DNA from: Nannocystineae bacterium
GTDB taxonomy: Bacteria; Myxococcota_A; Polyangia; Haliangiales; Haliangiaceae
Direction of reading: 5' to 3'
DNA: 46,364 nucleotides
NCBI GenBank assembly: GCA_007133195.1
Contig: SLNH01000173.1
Location: forward strand, 1-46,364
The notes under the pieces are model-generated. The model ran no database searches. It worked only from the letters and a program-made list of their open reading frames with translations, and was not told where the DNA came from. Position numbers and translations under genes: made by a program. Shown piece by piece: positions 34,126 through 42,954 of this stretch. Position 1 is the first letter of the stretch, and each line of letters opens with the position of its first letter.

Positions 34126-34851
34126 ATGACGTCCGCCGCTCCGGTGACGATCAAAAAATACGGCAATCGTCGGCTCTACGACACCCAAGACAGCCGTTAC
34201 ATCACGCTCGAGGAGCTCGCGGAGAAGGTTCGTGCGGGCACCGACGTTCGCGTCGTGGACGTCAAGACCGGCGCCGACCTCACCCAGCCTACGCTCACCC
34301 AAATCATCATCGAAAGCCGCGGCGCCGCAAAGCTCCTCCCTGTGAACCTGCTCACGCAGCTCATCCGCCTCGGCGACGACGCGCTCGCCGAGTTTCTCGG
34401 TCGCTACGTGTCGGGCGCCCTCGAGATCTATCAGCAGGTGCGTCGCGGCGCCCAGTCGGTCGCTCCCTACAACCCGCTCGCGTCGCTGCCGCTGGCCGCC
34501 ACGGACGCGCTCGCGCGGCTGTGGATGAGCAATCCGTTCCACGCCGCCGCCGCGTTTCCGGGCTCAAGCACCCTGTGGGGCGGCGGCCGCACCGGCGGTG
34601 AGGCTGCCCCCGCGGCCGCAGCGAACCGCGACGGCGACGGCCACCCTGCCAGTGAGCCGCAAAGCGCGCACGGCGAAGGCCAAGCCCCCACGACCGACGC
34701 GACGACCAACGCGACGACCGATGCGACGACCGACGAGGTGGCGGCGCTCCGCAGGGAGCTCGAGGAGCTCAAGCGCTCGATGAAAACCGCCGGCCAAGCC
34801 GCGCCGAAACAACGCAAACCGTCGCGGCGGCAGGCGAACCCCAAGCGCTGA
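34126..34851 (+). CDS. phaR: Polyhydroxyalkanoate synthesis regulator PhaR
   Basis: PhaR represses phasin and PHA genes and is released when it binds growing PHA granules. The N-terminal DNA-binding domain is unmistakable: VTIKKYGNRRLYDTQDSRYI, followed by LEELAEKVRAGTDVRVVD and TQPTLTQIIIESR. A second conserved PHB-binding-type domain follows (LLPVNLLTQLIRLGDDALAEFL). The C-terminus is a low-complexity linker with four TTDA-like units encoded by a 12-base tandem repeat, then a coiled coil (VAALRRELEELKRSMK) and a basic tail. Total 241 residues. The start MTSAAP at 34126 has GAGG five bases upstream; longer starts extend into the regulatory region and are rejected. Confidence 0.95.
   Translation: MTSAAPVTIKKYGNRRLYDTQDSRYITLEELAEKVRAGTDVRVVDVKTGADLTQPTLTQIIIESRGAAKLLPVNLLTQLIRLGDDALAEFLGRYVSGALEIYQQVRRGAQSVAPYNPLASLPLAATDALARLWMSNPFHAAAAFPGSSTLWGGGRTGGEAAPAAAANRDGDGHPASEPQSAHGEGQAPTTDATTNATTDATTDEVAALRRELEELKRSMKTAGQAAPKQRKPSRRQANPKR
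34690..34737 (+). repeat. 12-base tandem repeat inside phaR, four units
   Basis: Four imperfect copies of ACGACCGACGCG (34690, 34702, 34714, 34726) encode TTDA, TTNA, TTDA and TTDE. The in-frame unit length lets the linker expand or contract without frameshift. Confidence 0.8.
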
Positions 34852-34877
34852 TCGCGCGCCCCGCGCCCCGCTCGGCC

Positions 34878-34895
34878 CCGGCGCCACGGCGCCGG
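34878..34895 (+). terminator. Hairpin downstream of phaR
   Basis: CCGGCGCC and GGCGCCGG form a perfect 8-base stem with a 2-base spacer, 27 bases after the phaR stop. No T-run follows, so it is only a possible terminator separating phaR from the phasin promoter. Confidence 0.35.
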
Positions 34896-34985
34896 ACACG
34901 GGGCTCCCGTGCGCCGTAGCCGACATCGGCTCGCGGCCGCGCTCGCCAGAGGAAACTTGGGCGACCGCGAGCGCGCCGTCGCACA

Positions 34986-35000
34986 TGTTGCAATGCACAA
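34986..35000. promoter_or_regulatory. Candidate PhaR operator before the phasin gene
   Basis: TGTTGCAATGCACAA contains the symmetric core TGCA-A-TGCA. It ends seven bases before the -35 element of the phasin promoter, where a bound repressor could interfere with polymerase. The resemblance to the site at 34013 supports a shared regulator, most simply PhaR. Confidence 0.6.
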
Positions 35001-35007
35001 AAACAGC

Positions 35008-35036
35008 TTGACACAGCGCGTCTGCGCGCCTAGGTT
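35008..35036 (+). promoter_or_regulatory. Sigma-70-type promoter of the phasin gene
   Basis: A perfect -35 TTGACA (35008-35013) is followed after 17 bases by TAGGTT (35031-35036), a weak -10. The phasin ATG is at 35101, giving a leader of about 58 bases. Confidence 0.6.
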
Positions 35037-35100
35037 GGACCTCGCAATCGGGCGCACAAGGCGCCAAATCGGCAAGCAAGCCAGACAAAGGACACCGATC

Positions 35101-35424
35101 ATGAGCGACAAGAAAACTTCGCAATCGCAACAAGACGCTGGAAACCCGGCCCCCTCGTTCCCCGCCGACCCAGCGGCAGCGCTCTCGGCCGGCATGGACC
35201 AGTGGGCCCGGATGAGCGAGCAGGGCGTCAAACGGATGCGCGCGGCGTTCGACGAGCTCGCGGCGTTCGAGGCGAAGGGTTACGAGCGCGCTCGCTCGGC
35301 CGCCGACGAGCTCACCAAGCTCGCCAGCGATTCGGTCGCCTACATGAACCAGATCGCGAGCGAATGGCGCAGGCTCACCCTCGATGCCGCCCGCAAGGGC
35401 GCCGATATGATGTCGCGCTCGTAA
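35101..35424 (+). CDS. phaP: Phasin-family PHA granule protein
   Basis: Phasins coat PHA granules and limit their size. The 107-residue protein is almost wholly helical and amphipathic after a flexible N-terminus. The stretch AGMDQWARMSEQGVKRMRAA, then ELTKLASDSVAYMNQIASEW, shows the Phasin_2 pattern of aromatic and Ala residues at helix faces. It ends MMSRS. The ATG at 35101 gives a charged, soluble N-terminus (MSDKKTSQ) with a purine-rich site upstream (AAAGGA); an upstream in-frame ATG at 34993 lies before the promoter and is rejected. It follows phaR and precedes a second synthase, and has its own promoter with a PhaR-like operator. Confidence 0.85.
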   Translation: MSDKKTSQSQQDAGNPAPSFPADPAAALSAGMDQWARMSEQGVKRMRAAFDELAAFEAKGYERARSAADELTKLASDSVAYMNQIASEWRRLTLDAARKGADMMSRS

Positions 35425-35483
35425 CGCGCCTCGAGCCGAATCAAGGCGATCCGGCGCAAAACACCGCCACCTGATCCGGAGAG

Positions 35484-36608
35484 ATGATGTTTCCACCCAG
35501 CTCCCCCTTCGCCTGGCCGAGCTCGAGCGATCGGACTCCGCGTCGCGCGTGGACGGGCGGCCCCGAGGGCTCGGTACAGCTCGCCCCGACACCGCGCTCC
35601 GTGGTGTGGCGAGACGGGCCCGCCGAGCTTTATCGATTCGCGCGCCCGGCGAACGACGGCGAAGACGCCACGAACGAACGCGGCCGCCGTGGCCAAACCG
35701 GCGCAACCGGGATCGACGAGCGCCTGCCGGTCCTCATCGTCCCCTCGCTCATCAACCGGTGGTACATCCTCGATCTGAGGGCGGGGAAGAGCTTCGTCGA
35801 GGCCATGGTGCGCGCAGACCTCGACACGTTCTGTCTCGACTGGGGCGTGCCGGCCGACGAGGATCGATACACGAGCTGGGAGGACGTCGCCAATCGCCTG
35901 CACCGCGCGGTAAGGCGCGTCCTTCGCGTCACCGGCGCACCCCGCCTCGGCCTCATCGGCTATTGCATGGGCGGCACCCTGTCGGCGATCTACACCGCGC
36001 TCGAGCCGCAAAACGTCGCCGCGCTCGTCAACCTCGCCGGCCCCGTCGATTTCTCCGAGTCGGGGCCGCTCGGCGAGCTCGTAGACTCCCGCTTTTTCGA
36101 TCCCGACGCGATCGCCGACGCCGGGAACGTAAGCCCTGTGCAGATGCAGAGCGGGTTTCAGGCGCTCAGGCCGACGCTCGGCTTGAGCAAGATCGCCGGC
36201 ATGATGGATCGCGTAGCCGACCCTGAAGCGCGCGCGGCGTTTTCCGCGCTCGAGACGTGGTCGAACGACAACGTCCCGTTTCCCGGCGACGCGTACCGGA
36301 CCTACATACGCGAGCTTTACCAGGAAAACGCCCTGTGCCGCGGCCACCACCGCGTCGGGGGACGCCTCGCCTCGCTGGCTTCGATCACGTGTCCGATCCT
36401 CGCGATCGTCGCCGAGCGGGATACGATCTGCCCGCCGCCGGCCGCGACGGCGCTTACCCGACAAAGCGGCAGCACCGACTGCGAGGTCCTGTCGGCGCCA
36501 GGCGGGCACGTCGGCGCGGTCGTGGGCCGGAGGGCTTCTGAGAAGCTTTACCCGGCGACGACCGCGTGGCTGCGCGATCGCCTGCGCCGCGGTCCCCGCC
36601 CGGCGTAA
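35484..36608 (+). CDS. phaC: Class III-type polyhydroxyalkanoate synthase (second copy)
   Basis: The 374-residue protein is a second PHA synthase with the same triad as the copy at 32454-33647: Cys161 in GYCMGG, Asp313 in AERDTICP and His342 in PGGHVGAV. Long blocks are shared between the copies (VPSLINR-YIL/VLDL, DEDRY, NDN-FPG, YIRELY-ENAL). The N-terminal 75 residues differ and are Ser/Pro/Gly-rich, so the duplication is old. Two synthases may differ in monomer preference or in their need for the PhaE-like partner. It follows the phasin by 59 bases and may share its promoter. The first of two adjacent ATGs is used; either is possible. Confidence 0.9.
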   Translation: MMFPPSSPFAWPSSSDRTPRRAWTGGPEGSVQLAPTPRSVVWRDGPAELYRFARPANDGEDATNERGRRGQTGATGIDERLPVLIVPSLINRWYILDLRAGKSFVEAMVRADLDTFCLDWGVPADEDRYTSWEDVANRLHRAVRRVLRVTGAPRLGLIGYCMGGTLSAIYTALEPQNVAALVNLAGPVDFSESGPLGELVDSRFFDPDAIADAGNVSPVQMQSGFQALRPTLGLSKIAGMMDRVADPEARAAFSALETWSNDNVPFPGDAYRTYIRELYQENALCRGHHRVGGRLASLASITCPILAIVAERDTICPPPAATALTRQSGSTDCEVLSAPGGHVGAVVGRRASEKLYPATTAWLRDRLRRGPRPA

Positions 36609-36611
36609 CAC

Positions 36612-36629
36612 GCCGCGGGCCGCCGCGGC
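36612..36629 (+). terminator. Hairpin after the second phaC
   Basis: GCCGCGG and CCGCGGC form a 7-base stem with a 4-base loop, starting three bases after the stop. No T-run follows; a new promoter lies just downstream, so partial termination here is plausible. Confidence 0.3.
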
Positions 36630-36647
36630 AGGCCGCTCGCGACTGTC

Positions 36648-36677
36648 TTGACGTTCGGCGGTGGCCGGTGGTCTAAC
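36648..36677 (+). promoter_or_regulatory. Sigma-70-like promoter of the reductase gene
   Basis: TTGACG (36648-36653) and TCTAAC (36672-36677) are separated by 18 bases, about 47 bases before the reductase ATG. Matches are 5/6 and 4/6. Confidence 0.5.
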
Positions 36678-36724
36678 CAGAGCGCATCGCGGCCGGGCGC
36701 CGCCGAACACCGAAGGAGTGCACT

Positions 36725-37492
36725 ATGCAACTGAGCGAGATGAAGATCATCGTGACGGGCGCGGCCCAGGGCATGGGCCGACATTTCGCGCTCCGCCTCG
36801 CGGAGGCCGGCGCGCAGGTGGCCGCCGGCGACGTCGAGGAGAGCAAGCTCGCCGAGCTCGCCGAGGCGAGCCAGGGCGCGCCCGGCAAGGTCCACACGCG
36901 GCGCCTGGACGTCGGCGACGAAGCGGATATCGGCGGGTTCGTGGACTGGGCGTTCGGCGCGATGGGTGGCTTGAACGGCCTGATCAACAACGCCGGCGTG
37001 CTCCGCGACGGGCTTCTCGTGAAAAAGGACCGAAAGACCGGCGAGGTGGTCAAGCTCGGCACCGACGCCTGGAACAAGGTGGTGCAGGTCAACCTCACCG
37101 GCGCCACGCTGATGGTCCGCGACGCGGTGGCCAAGATGGCCGAGACCGAGCAGCGGCCCGGCGTCATCATCAACATGTCCTCGCTCGCCCGCCACGGAAA
37201 CCGCGGCCAGTCGAACTACGTGGCCGCCAAGGCGGCGCTCGCCTCGAATACGGTGACGTGGACCAAGGAGTTCGCCCCGTTCGGCATCCGCGTGGCCGCG
37301 ATCGCGCCGGGCATGATCGAGACGCCCATGACCGAGGGCATGAACCAGAAGGCGCGCGACGCCCTCGTCGCCGCGGTCCCCGTCGGCCGCACGGGCGCGC
37401 CCGAGGACATCTGGCAGGGCGTGAAGTTCATCATCGAATGCGACTACTTCAGCGGGCGCGTCCTCGACATCGACGGCGGCCTGAACATGTAG
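36725..37492 (+). CDS. SDR-family 3-oxoacyl/acetoacetyl-CoA reductase (PhaB/FabG-like)
   Basis: The enzyme reduces a 3-oxoacyl thioester with NAD(P)H; next to PHA genes it would supply (R)-3-hydroxyacyl-CoA. The 255 residues carry the cofactor motif VTGAAQGMG (T-G-x3-G-x-G), LINNAGVLRDG, the Ser of INMSSLARHG and the catalytic pair Tyr165/Lys169 (SNYVAAKAA). The C-terminus SGRVLDIDGGLNM is typical of FabG-like reductases. A substrate difference between acyl carrier protein and CoA cannot be read from sequence; location favours PHA supply. A ribosome site GAAGGAG precedes the ATG, and a promoter-like pair lies at 36648-36677. Confidence 0.88.
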   Translation: MQLSEMKIIVTGAAQGMGRHFALRLAEAGAQVAAGDVEESKLAELAEASQGAPGKVHTRRLDVGDEADIGGFVDWAFGAMGGLNGLINNAGVLRDGLLVKKDRKTGEVVKLGTDAWNKVVQVNLTGATLMVRDAVAKMAETEQRPGVIINMSSLARHGNRGQSNYVAAKAALASNTVTWTKEFAPFGIRVAAIAPGMIETPMTEGMNQKARDALVAAVPVGRTGAPEDIWQGVKFIIECDYFSGRVLDIDGGLNM

Positions 37493-37528
37493 CAGGCGGC
37501 CCCCGCCGCGTGAAACAATCGCGCCGTC

Positions 37529-39730
37529 ATGGCCGGTGACGGCACGATCCTCGAGGGCATCCTCGAGCGCGTGGTCTTCCAAAACCCCACCACGCAATGG
37601 ACGGTGGCGCGCCTGTCGCCTGCCGAAGGCGGCGCGCCCGTCACCGTGGTGGGCTCGCTCCTCGGCGTGTCGCCCGGCTCGCCGCTCGTTCTGCGGGGGG
37701 CGTGGGTGGACGACCGGCGCTACGGCCGGCAGTTCCGCGTCGACTCCTACCAAACGCGCTCGCCAGAGACGCTGCTTGGAATCGAGCGCTATCTGGGCTC
37801 CGGGCTGATTCCGGGCATCGGCCCGGAGCTCGCCAAGCGGATCGTCTCGGTTTTCGGCCTGCGCACCCTCGACGTGATCGACGAGGCTCCCGAGCGGCTC
37901 GAGGAGGTGGACGGCATCGGCCGCGCCCGCGCCGAGAGCATCGCCGACGCCTGGAAGGCGCAGCGCGACATCCAAGACGTGATGGTGTTCCTCCGCGGGC
38001 ACGGCGTATCACCGGCCTATGCGGCCCGGATCTACAAACGCTACGGAAAGGACGCGGTGGGGCTCGTTCGCGAAAACCCCTACCGGCTCGCCCTCGATAT
38101 CTGGGGCATCGGCTTCAAGACGGCCGACGGCATCGCCCGGAACCTCGGGATCGCGAAAGACGCCCCGCCCCGCGTCGAGGCGGGGCTCGTTCACGCGCTC
38201 GGCGAGCTGTCGGAGGAGGGACACACCCACGCGCCGGAGCCCGCGCTCCTCGGGCGCGCCGCCGAGCTCCTCGCGGTCGATGAGCACGCGCTCGAAGACG
38301 CTTTATCCCGGCTCGAGACCTCGCACCTCATCGTCCGCGAAGCCCTCGGCGACCGCGGCCGCTGCGCGTCCCTCACCCCGCTGTGGGAACACGAGCACGA
38401 CGCCGCCGCGGCCCTCGTCGGGCTGGCGCAGACGCCCATGGCGACGCCGGCGATCGACGTGGCGCGCGCGACCGCCTGGTTCGAACGGCGCGAAGGTATC
38501 GAGCTCGCGCGCGGTCAGCGGCGAGCGATCCGCGCCGCCACCGAGGACAAGTGCGTGGTAATCACCGGCGGACCCGGCGTGGGTAAGACCACCATCGTGA
38601 GGGCCATCACCGCGATCGCCGGGGCGCAGCGGCGCCGCATGGCCCTCGCGGCGCCCACGGGTCGCGCGGCCAAGAAGCTGTCCGACAGCGCGGGCGAGCC
38701 CGCCGTCACGCTGCACCGGCTGCTCGAATTTCAGCCTCGGACCGCCAGCTTCGACCGCAGCGCCTCGCGCCCGCTCGAGGTCGACATCGTGATCGTCGAC
38801 GAGGCTTCGATGATCGACATCGCGCTCGCGCGCGCGCTCCTCGTCGCGCTCCCGGCCACCGCGCAGCTCGTGTTGGTCGGAGATATCGATCAGCTCCCGT
38901 CGGTGGGCCCCGGAGCGTTCCTCGCCGACGTGATCGCCTCCGAGGCCGCGACGGTCGTCGAGCTGAGCGAGATCTTCCGGCAGGCAGCCGCGAGCCGCAT
39001 CGTGGTCGCGGCTCACCGCATCAACCGCGGCGCCGTCCCGGACCTTCAGGCGCCGCGCGGCGAGGATCCCGCGCGCTCTGACTTCTATTTCGTCGCGCGC
39101 GAGGAGCCGGCGAGCGCGCGTGACACCGTGGTCGAGCTCGCGGCCGAGCGGATCCCTGCGCGGTTCGGCTTCGATCCAGCCTATGACGTGCAAGTGCTGT
39201 CCCCGATGCATCGAGGCGACCTGGGAACCGCCTCACTGAACGCAGCGCTTCAAACGGCGATAAACCCCGCGCGAGACGGCGCCCGCGAGCTCCGCCGCGG
39301 AGAGCGCGCCCTCCGGATCGGCGACAAGGTGATGCAGATCCGGAACGATTACGACCGCGAGGTGTTCAACGGCGATCTCGGCGTGGTGCGCGACATCACC
39401 AGCGAGCCGGAGGGGCTCGTCGTCGAGCTGTTCGACCGGCGCCGAATCGAGTACCGCCGCGAGGATCTCGATCAGCTGGTTCACGCCTACGCGGTGAGCG
39501 TGCACAAGAGCCAGGGATCCGAATATCCGGCCGTGGTGATCCCGCTCTTGATGCAGCACTACATGATGCTCGAGCGCACGCTCTTGTATACGGCCGTCAC
39601 CCGCGGGAAATCGCTCGTCGTCTTGGTCGGCCAAGCCAAGGCCGTGGCGATGGCGGTCAAGCACGCGAGCTCCAAGGAGCGATGGACGTGGCTCGCCGAG
39701 CGCATCCGCCAGCAGCTGGCGGCCGGCTAG
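37529..39730 (+). CDS. recD2: RecD2-like superfamily 1B DNA helicase
   Basis: The protein unwinds DNA 5' to 3' and belongs to the RecD-like helicases that act without RecBC. The 733 residues fit RecD2 (about 715-800). The N-terminal OB-like region ([20 protein letters not shown]) and a helix-hairpin-helix repeat region ([26 protein letters not shown]) mark the RecD2 form. Helicase motif I is GGPGVGKTT with Lys353; motif Ia [10 protein letters not shown], motif [12 protein letters not shown], motif [17 protein letters not shown] and motif VI ([19 protein letters not shown], then [10 protein letters not shown]) are all present. recB and recC are not nearby. It follows the reductase by 36 bases, probably by chance. 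Confidence 0.93.
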   Translation: MAGDGTILEGILERVVFQNPTTQWTVARLSPAEGGAPVTVVGSLLGVSPGSPLVLRGAWVDDRRYGRQFRVDSYQTRSPETLLGIERYLGSGLIPGIGPELAKRIVSVFGLRTLDVIDEAPERLEEVDGIGRARAESIADAWKAQRDIQDVMVFLRGHGVSPAYAARIYKRYGKDAVGLVRENPYRLALDIWGIGFKTADGIARNLGIAKDAPPRVEAGLVHALGELSEEGHTHAPEPALLGRAAELLAVDEHALEDALSRLETSHLIVREALGDRGRCASLTPLWEHEHDAAAALVGLAQTPMATPAIDVARATAWFERREGIELARGQRRAIRAATEDKCVVITGGPGVGKTTIVRAITAIAGAQRRRMALAAPTGRAAKKLSDSAGEPAVTLHRLLEFQPRTASFDRSASRPLEVDIVIVDEASMIDIALARALLVALPATAQLVLVGDIDQLPSVGPGAFLADVIASEAATVVELSEIFRQAAASRIVVAAHRINRGAVPDLQAPRGEDPARSDFYFVAREEPASARDTVVELAAERIPARFGFDPAYDVQVLSPMHRGDLGTASLNAALQTAINPARDGARELRRGERALRIGDKVMQIRNDYDREVFNGDLGVVRDITSEPEGLVVELFDRRRIEYRREDLDQLVHAYAVSVHKSQGSEYPAVVIPLLMQHYMMLERTLLYTAVTRGKSLVVLVGQAKAVAMAVKHASSKERWTWLAERIRQQLAAG

Positions 39731-39823
39731 CGCGGTCGCCCGCGCCTAGCGCGGCCGCTGGCCACGGGCCCCTGGCCGGAAGCCTCGGCCGCTCGCCGCG
39801 AGTCGTGATACCCTCGATAGACC

Positions 39824-40714
39824 ATGATCGTCGAGTGCCCCGGCTGCCAAAGCCGCTACGACGTGAGCGGTAGGCCTCCCGGCACGCGCGCCCGCTGCCG
39901 GTGCGGCCAGGTGTTTCCGCTGCCGGAGCCCGAGGAGCGAGCCGGAGAGCTTTCGTGTCCGCAGTGCGCCGCGAACGTCTCGCCGCGCGCCAAGGCTTGC
40001 GACTATTGCAGCGCGGAGCTTTTGGTCAAGGCCTGCCCGCGCTGCTTCGCCCGCGTCTTTCACGGGGCCAAGCACTGCAACCACTGCGGCGCTGAGGTCG
40101 GTGTGCCCGCGAAGGTCACGGGTGAGGGCCAAGCGGCGCAGAGGCGCTGCCCAGCGTGCAGGGAAGACACTGGGCTCGAAGGGCGCCTGGCCGGCGATGT
40201 CCTCCTCGACGAGTGCCCGGGTTGCCACGGCGTGTTTCTCGACACCGAGGCGCTCGGGCGCATCATCCGCGAGCGCGAGGGCCCGTCCGTGGAGCAAGTC
40301 GCGGGCGTGCGATCCGGCAACGCGGCCTCCTCGCAAAGGCCGCCGGCCCTGCCTCCGGGGCGGGCGATGTACATCCGTTGCCCCGACTGCGACACCATGA
40401 TGAACCGCAAGAACTTCGGGCGAAGCTCCGGAATCATCGTCGACTACTGCCGAGCGCACGGCACATGGTTCGACCCTGGAGAGCTACCCCACGTCATCGA
40501 ATTCGTCACGAGCGGCGGCCTCGACGAGGCCCGGGCGAAAGCCATGGCCCGCGAGAGCGAGGAGGCGCGGCGCTCCGGGGCCGTGCCGGTCTCTTCCCCG
40601 GGGCCGGCCCAGCGTCCCCACGCCGGGGTGCTCGATCACCAAACCGCGAGCCGCAACGTGAACCTGTTCGAGGGCCTTTTGTCCTCGATCGGCAACATCC
40701 TTCGAAGCTCATGA
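39824..40714 (+). CDS. Multi-zinc-ribbon protein with two TFIIB-type zinc fingers
   Basis: The 296-residue protein has about five cysteine-rich zinc-binding units. These are [12 protein letters not shown] with [10 protein letters not shown] (MJ0042-type), [37 protein letters not shown], then two zf-TFIIB domains: CPACRED...[16 protein letters not shown] and [10 protein letters not shown]...[15 protein letters not shown]. The C-terminal 80 residues are charged, then amphipathic ([16 protein letters not shown]), perhaps membrane-associating. Such proteins are widespread in Myxococcota with unknown role. The stop overlaps the start of a COG0523 GTPase as ATGA, so this protein is a plausible client or regulator in zinc handling. 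Confidence 0.82.
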   Translation: MIVECPGCQSRYDVSGRPPGTRARCRCGQVFPLPEPEERAGELSCPQCAANVSPRAKACDYCSAELLVKACPRCFARVFHGAKHCNHCGAEVGVPAKVTGEGQAAQRRCPACREDTGLEGRLAGDVLLDECPGCHGVFLDTEALGRIIREREGPSVEQVAGVRSGNAASSQRPPALPPGRAMYIRCPDCDTMMNRKNFGRSSGIIVDYCRAHGTWFDPGELPHVIEFVTSGGLDEARAKAMARESEEARRSGAVPVSSPGPAQRPHAGVLDHQTASRNVNLFEGLLSSIGNILRSS

Positions 40715-41733
40715 TTCCCGTCGTCGTCGTCACCGGTTTTCTGGGGAGCGGCAAGACCACGCTCCTAAATCGCCTCCTCGAGCGCAGGCCGCGCGCTCGC
40801 GCGGACGAGCCCCCGAAGTTCGCCTTCATCGTCAACGAGTTCGGCGACGTGGGTATCGACGCGGAGCTTTTGCCCGCCGGCATGACCCAGCAAGTCGAGC
40901 TGTCCGGCGGCTGCATTTGCTGCGCCCTGGATGAGGATCTCGAAAAGACGATCACGGGGCTCGTGGATTCGGCGCCAGATCTCGAGCTCATCATCGTGGA
41001 GACCACCGGGCTCGCCGAACCGCTGCCGATCGCGTGGACGCTCGGCCGCCAGCCCCTCGCCGACAAGGTGCGCCTCGCGGCGGTCGTGACGGTCGTCGAT
41101 GCGTGCGAGCACGAGCGCCACCGCGAGCTCGCCCAAAGCGTCGACCCACAGGTGGAGTACGCCGATATCCTCGTGGTGAGCAAGCTGGATCTTTTGCCCC
41201 AAGACGAGGTCCCCGCCTCGCTCGCGCGCGCCCTGCGCGAGCGCAACGACGTTGCGCCCATGGTCGCCGGCGAACCGAACGACGTGGCCGATCTTTTGTG
41301 GCGCTCGCTCGCCGACCCCGCGATTGGGTCGCCCCGGTCGGCGGAGGCGCCCGATGCGGCCACGGCCCTCGAACACGGCGATCACCACCATGACGACGCC
41401 GGCCACGGCCACGATCACGGACAGCTCCGCGGGGCCGATGCCCACGGCTTCCGCTCGGTCGCTCTGCCCATCGAAGCCACCCTCGACTTCGAGGAGCTGG
41501 AAAGCCAGCTCGAGGAACTCCCGCCCGCGTACGTCCGGATCAAAGGCGTCGCCCTCGTCGTCGACGCGTCCACCGGTTCGACGGAACCGCGCACCATCGC
41601 GTTTCACCGCGTGGGCGCGCGGGTGTCGGCCGAGCCGCTCGGGCGCGAGGTCCCGGGGCGAATCGTCGCCCTCGGCCCCGACGTCACCCGCGAAGCGCTC
41701 GCCGCGTGCATCGAAGCCGCCGCCCTCCGCTAG
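40711..41733 (+). CDS. COG0523 family metallochaperone GTPase (CobW/ZNG1-like)
   Basis: These G3E GTPases deliver metal, often zinc, to target proteins. The 340 residues have the P-loop [11 protein letters not shown] (8-17), the diagnostic metal-binding CxCC motif at Cys68-Cys70-Cys71 ([13 protein letters not shown]), ETTGLAEP (Walker B region) and SKLD for base recognition in place of NKxD. A His-rich metal loop ([17 protein letters not shown]) lies between the GTPase and C-terminal CobW_C domains. The C-terminal domain is present ([14 protein letters not shown]...). The start at 40711 overlaps the zinc-ribbon stop as ATGA. A long upstream frame is a shadow of that gene. No cobalamin gene is nearby, so a zinc role is favoured over CobW. 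Confidence 0.92.
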   Translation: MIPVVVVTGFLGSGKTTLLNRLLERRPRARADEPPKFAFIVNEFGDVGIDAELLPAGMTQQVELSGGCICCALDEDLEKTITGLVDSAPDLELIIVETTGLAEPLPIAWTLGRQPLADKVRLAAVVTVVDACEHERHRELAQSVDPQVEYADILVVSKLDLLPQDEVPASLARALRERNDVAPMVAGEPNDVADLLWRSLADPAIGSPRSAEAPDAATALEHGDHHHDDAGHGHDHGQLRGADAHGFRSVALPIEATLDFEELESQLEELPPAYVRIKGVALVVDASTGSTEPRTIAFHRVGARVSAEPLGREVPGRIVALGPDVTREALAACIEAAALR

Positions 41734-41746
41734 AACGGCGAACGGT

Positions 41747-42817
41747 GTGAAGACCGAGCTCCAGCGCCGCCGAGCTTTCAGCTGGGCCCCTCTGGCCGGT
41801 GTGCTGGCGGGCGTGGCTGCGTGCGGCGACTCCGATCGGGTACGCGTGCTCGATCGTGACGAATCACCGCACGCGCCGGCGGTCCAGCTCGCCGCCACCG
41901 TGAGCCGGGCGGCGGAGGGGAATCCATCCCCGTCCGCCTACCGAGATCTCGCCGTGAGCCTGGCCGAGATCCGCCCGTTCGGCTCGAGCGACTTAGAGGC
42001 ACGCGCGGAGCGGAGCCTCGTGTTTCTCGCCCTGCCGAGGCTCGCGGCCGTCGCCGATGAGCCCGTGGAGGCGCAGGCCGACGCGCTCGCCCTCACGGTG
42101 TGGCCGACGGCGCTCGAGGTCGAGCCCGAGCCCGGCGAGGAACCGGCCGCCTACCTCGAGCGCGCGTGCGGAGACGAGCTCGCTCGCCACTGTAAGCACG
42201 TGGTCCCGAACTACCGCCCCCTGGTGGTGAGCGAGCTCGCCTGGCGCCGCTTCAAGGGCCGCGCCCGCAGCGCCCACGCGGCTTGCCGCCCGTGCCGGGG
42301 CGAGTCCTCGTACGAGGAGGCGCTCGCCGCGTTTCACGATCACCAAAGCGCCGTGAGCGCCCGCCGCGCCGAGCTCGGCGGCCGCGAACGCGTCAGGAGC
42401 TGGCCGAAAGCCGGCGATAACGCGCGCCCGTGGCCGAAAGACGCGCCGCTTTTGTCCATAGCCCCCCGGGGCGAGGCTTATTTTCGAGCCAACCGGGTCG
42501 ATGACGGCGCCGGCTGGCGGACGGCGATTGCCGACGGTCGCGACGGCGCGGAGCAGCTCAGGCTCCACCTCCGTCCGACCGACGACGTGGCGCTCGTTCG
42601 CGAGGTGATCCGGTTCGCGGCCGAAGCCGGTTACCGGGACGTCGCCCTCGCGGCCGTCTCGCGTGACTACCCGTACGCTCACAAGGCCTACGTCGTGGCG
42701 GCTCGCGAGCGCGACCGCGGCGAGGCGGTCAGAGTCCGCGACGTCGACACCGTGCAGGTGCTCGTGCAGGCCATCGACGCGACCTTGACCGGCCCGGATC
42801 GCACGGCGCAGCTCTAG
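41747..42817 (+). CDS. Lipoprotein with ExbD/TolR-like C-terminal region, function unknown
   Basis: The 356-residue protein starts at GTG (41747), 13 bases after the GTPase stop. The GTG start is chosen because it gives a lipoprotein signal ending VAAC (Cys26). The middle is Glu/Ala-rich and has four Cys, including CRPCRGES. The last 110 residues (LLSIAPRGEAYFRANRV, LRLHLRPTDDVALVREVIRF, AAEAGYRDVALAAVSRD) follow the pattern of the ExbD/TolR periplasmic domain: a strand with G-x-x-y, a charged strand, then a helix ending AG-x-x-x-V-x-L. The ExbD match is by eye and weak. The usual N-terminal membrane helix of ExbD is replaced by the lipid anchor. Confidence 0.65.
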   Translation: MKTELQRRRAFSWAPLAGVLAGVAACGDSDRVRVLDRDESPHAPAVQLAATVSRAAEGNPSPSAYRDLAVSLAEIRPFGSSDLEARAERSLVFLALPRLAAVADEPVEAQADALALTVWPTALEVEPEPGEEPAAYLERACGDELARHCKHVVPNYRPLVVSELAWRRFKGRARSAHAACRPCRGESSYEEALAAFHDHQSAVSARRAELGGRERVRSWPKAGDNARPWPKDAPLLSIAPRGEAYFRANRVDDGAGWRTAIADGRDGAEQLRLHLRPTDDVALVREVIRFAAEAGYRDVALAAVSRDYPYAHKAYVVAARERDRGEAVRVRDVDTVQVLVQAIDATLTGPDRTAQL

Positions 42818-42954
42818 AGCCCTCGACCCGAGCATCACGGTCAAACCGCGCGATATTCGTGCATTTTCGCCCTCGCGCGGGGCGAATAGATCTTCGCGCT
42901 TGCTCGCGCGTCTAGACGGGGAAGAGCTTCCGCCACCGCCGAAGGAGCGAGCCC

